In this document: in pieces, positions 61,724 to 64,000 of the stretch
Position numbering within the stretch: position 1 is the first letter of the stretch
Layout: every line of letters starts with the position of its first letter
Assembly (NCBI GenBank): GCA_020744425.1
Contig: JAGMUV010000006.1
Location: forward strand, 1,922,001 to 1,986,000
Origin: Dactylonectria macrodidyma
Lineage: Eukaryota; Ascomycota; Sordariomycetes; Hypocreales; Nectriaceae
Length of the DNA stretch: 64,000 nt
Direction of reading: 5' to 3'
Position numbers and translations under genes: made by a program
The notes under the pieces: model-generated
Database searches by the model: none
The model's input: only the letters and a program-made list of their open reading frames with translations
Told to the model about the DNA's origin: nothing

Positions 61724-64000
61724 GGGAAGAGCTGGAGGGGTGACGAGTGGGAGCGGAGGCGACGAAGGAATCGAGGAGAGCGGCGGAGGAAGCGAAAGAA
61801 TATAAAGAAATGACTCGGGTTGCGTTTCAGAGGGGAGAGGAGGTGGAGAGATGCGAGTGTTGGGGGATTCGAAATAGGATGGAGCTATCGCGAGAGCTGT
61901 TGAGCGATTGGGGGGGCACGTGCCTTGAAGGTGGCCTGGTCGTAAGAATAGATGCTTGAGATGGAAAGTAAACGTCGCCTTCAGTTACGTGCAATCCGAA
62001 GCCTTGGAAACGCAAGAGGGTGGATTTAAGTGCATGTGGTGTACGTATCCAATAATGCAAATAATGAGAGGTGAAGACGTAAAGCAGACGAAGGCGAGAT
62101 CAGAAGGGAGAGAGCAGTCGAGAAGCGGGCTCTTGTTGCAGGTGACGATGGGATGGTTCCACGCCAGCAAGCCTTCGGGTCTGAGAGGGCCGGGGCCTTG
62201 GGGGTTCACGTTCTTAGTATGGGTAAGTACCTACATACTCCGTACAGGCTTGTGAAATGATGACCTCCCTGCCTGGTGTCCCACGACAGCGCCCGCTCTG
62301 CAGATCCATTGATGACCCGTACATTATCATGCCTTACCATCATGGACGACCAGTCGCTGTGCCCCGATAGTTCCAGTAGGAAGCATCCATACGATACCCG
62401 AACAAATGAGGTGCGGGTACAACGGGAACGCTTAAGGTCCCATTCTAATGAGGGAAGCGCCCCTCATTGCCTTCAGCGAGTCGTAACGATAAGAGCCGGA
62501 GTAAGCATTGGGTCCATCGCTTTTAGCCTCCATACGTGATCTCGCTGCATTTGCCAAGCACATGCGATCCTCGGTGATGCATCTTTGATGACAATGTTGT
62601 TCGTCGAGGTCGGTCAGGTTGTGACCACAAGAGGTAACGGTGTGTACCCACTTCAACACAACCGCCATCATGTTAGATCCGCAAGACCCGAACCGAGGCC
62701 AGCATCTTCTAGTCAACATCGCCAGATAAGTGCCTATCAGGTTGCCGATATCAATCCTCTAGCCCCGGGGATTCTTCTAGAAATCATGACTCCTCAGAAA
62801 CTGTAACGCTCACACCAGTCGAGCTTGGTGGACGTGTCAAAGCTTCCAGGCAGAAATAGCTTCCCACCAATTGAACGAGGCCGGGATAGGATAGAGAAAT
62901 GAACCGGCCTGCACAATCTGAGTTGCCAGTGCCTGTCTCATACTCATCTGTCGGTACTCTCCGTTTGTTTGTGTCCATATTTGGATCGAAGTCGGTCAAA
63001 TACAGCATGCCACTGCCATTGCCGCCACGCTACACTGCCCGGCAGAAGCAAGACATAACGTGGCAAGTCCCCATGACCCGGTTGTCCATGCAGCAAATAG
63101 TGAGCCGTGATGAAGGAAAAGGCTTAGACACGGCCCGCGCTTGGATTCCTAGCACGCTGAGCGTTTTCGATTGGTTCCATTATTCTTCGATTCGAACATT
63201 CAAATGACATTTCGAATCACCTAAGTTAGCACGTTAGTTCTGAAGTTAGATGCTTCCGAACAATAACTTAGGTCAGTCTGACGATTACTGTCAATCTACA
63301 GCCATCTCTTCCCCCTTCCACATATCGACGGAATCCTGCAAATCGCCGCGAACAGAATAGGTATGCATGGGTCATTAGAAGTCTTGGCTTTGATAGGGAC
63401 CTTGATCCCAATGACGGGGTACACATCGTGATCATTGAGAAATGACATTGTCTGAAAGTGGTCTCGAGCTATTGCAAGACAAGAATGGAGGAGGGCTCTA
63501 AAACATATGAGTCCAATACTTGGCGCTTAGGCTTCAGGGTAATTCGCAACTAGGACTTTGAACATACCTAGGCTTACCGTCCTAGCTTGACGTGACTGTG
63601 ACGGATGTAGACTGATGATATGGGGGCCTCCCCACCAAAGAGGGTCTAGTTGTAGGTAGGTGGGGTTCCTCACATTTACCCTGCCGCTATCGGTGACGCA
63701 ACAGGCGACATGCGATAACGGATTGGGTAAGACATCCAGAGTCAGTTGATCGCAGTGCTGAAAGGTCTTTTGATCAGCCGTTCTGCCCTGCTCAGTCATC
63801 CGGGCACTGGTCAGTGTCCGAGGTTGGTGTGTCGCATGGTCGGAGAGAAGTTCAAGCATTTCGACTCGACATGCGGATGAATGGGCACAGAGTTTTGAGA
63901 GAAAATGCTGACTTCATGTAGGTTTCATGGAGAGTGGCGCTGGAGGCTTCGGATGAGTGTTACGATGCTACAGTACCTTGACTTAGTGCTAGAACTTGGT
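61724..64000. other. Terminal 2.3 kb, no gene seen
   Basis: The first few hundred bases are the Rab gene promoter and contain GCACGTGC (61916-61923), 193 bases upstream of the ATG. Elsewhere there are only short frames without domains. No repeat or RNA gene is recognised; the next gene may lie beyond the edge. Confidence 0.45.

Overview
The window is nuclear DNA from a filamentous ascomycete (Pezizomycotina, most likely Sordariomycetes; the class is an inference from protein style, not proven). Genes sit on both strands and are cut by short GT-AG introns, mostly 46-150 nt. Identifiable products are typical fungal nuclear genes: alpha-aminoadipate-pathway homocitrate synthase, a PHO81/NUC-2 phosphate sensor, RRN6, SPC25, MOZART1, COA1 and a PMT2 mannosyltransferase. 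I see no bacterial, viral, transposon, rRNA, convincing tRNA or CRISPR sequence.

Layout. 1-1535: 3' part of a charged, repeat-bearing protein gene. 2681-5109 (-): homocitrate synthase, which I resolve into 18 exons and 429 residues. 5886-10022 (+): a broken gene with a GIY-YIG nuclease-like domain followed by SANT/Myb-like modules. 10658-12411 (+): type-B carboxylesterase. 13123-14478 (-): Ser/Thr-rich single-pass membrane protein, then about 5 kb without a gene. 19504-21904 (-): single-pass protein with a long proline-rich tail, then about 4 kb without a gene. 25885-27970 (-) and 28725-30179 (+): a divergent pair, DHX35-like DEAH helicase and CUE5-type ubiquitin/Atg8 adaptor. 33147-37012 (+): PHO81-like SPX-ankyrin protein whose start codon is split by an intron. 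37219-37986 (-) and 38396-39179 (+): divergent four-TM protein and COA1. 39430-40446 (-): mitochondrial ribosomal protein uL3m. 41701-42938 (-): secreted-type Cys-rich single-pass protein with a Pro/Gln/Tyr tail. 44679-45554 (-): PITH protein. 46130-49295 (-) and 49782-50614 (+): divergent RRN6 and SPC25. 51613-51980 (+): MOZART1 in three tiny exons. 52414-54332 (-): CHY/RING ubiquitin ligase. 56069-56760 (+): cupin protein. 58012-60458 (+): PMT2. 60956-61723 (-): Rab4-like GTPase. The last 2.3 kb holds no recognisable gene.

The genes do not form one pathway; this is a normal core-genome neighbourhood. Weak themes are phosphate and lysine metabolism, mitochondrial respiration/translation (COA1, uL3m), spindle/kinetochore (SPC25, MOZART1), RNA polymerase I (RRN6), ubiquitin/autophagy (CUE5, CHY-RING) and cell surface/secretion (PMT2, Rab, three single-pass proteins).

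The most unusual items are the GIY-YIG/SANT gene with three extra-base frameshifts, each in a GGGG run, plus one in-frame TAG; the homocitrate synthase gene with 17 introns, a 9-nt exon and two GC-AG introns; and the PHO81 start codon divided by an intron. All exon coordinates were worked out by hand from splice signals, reading frame and known family sequence, without alignment software or RNA data.
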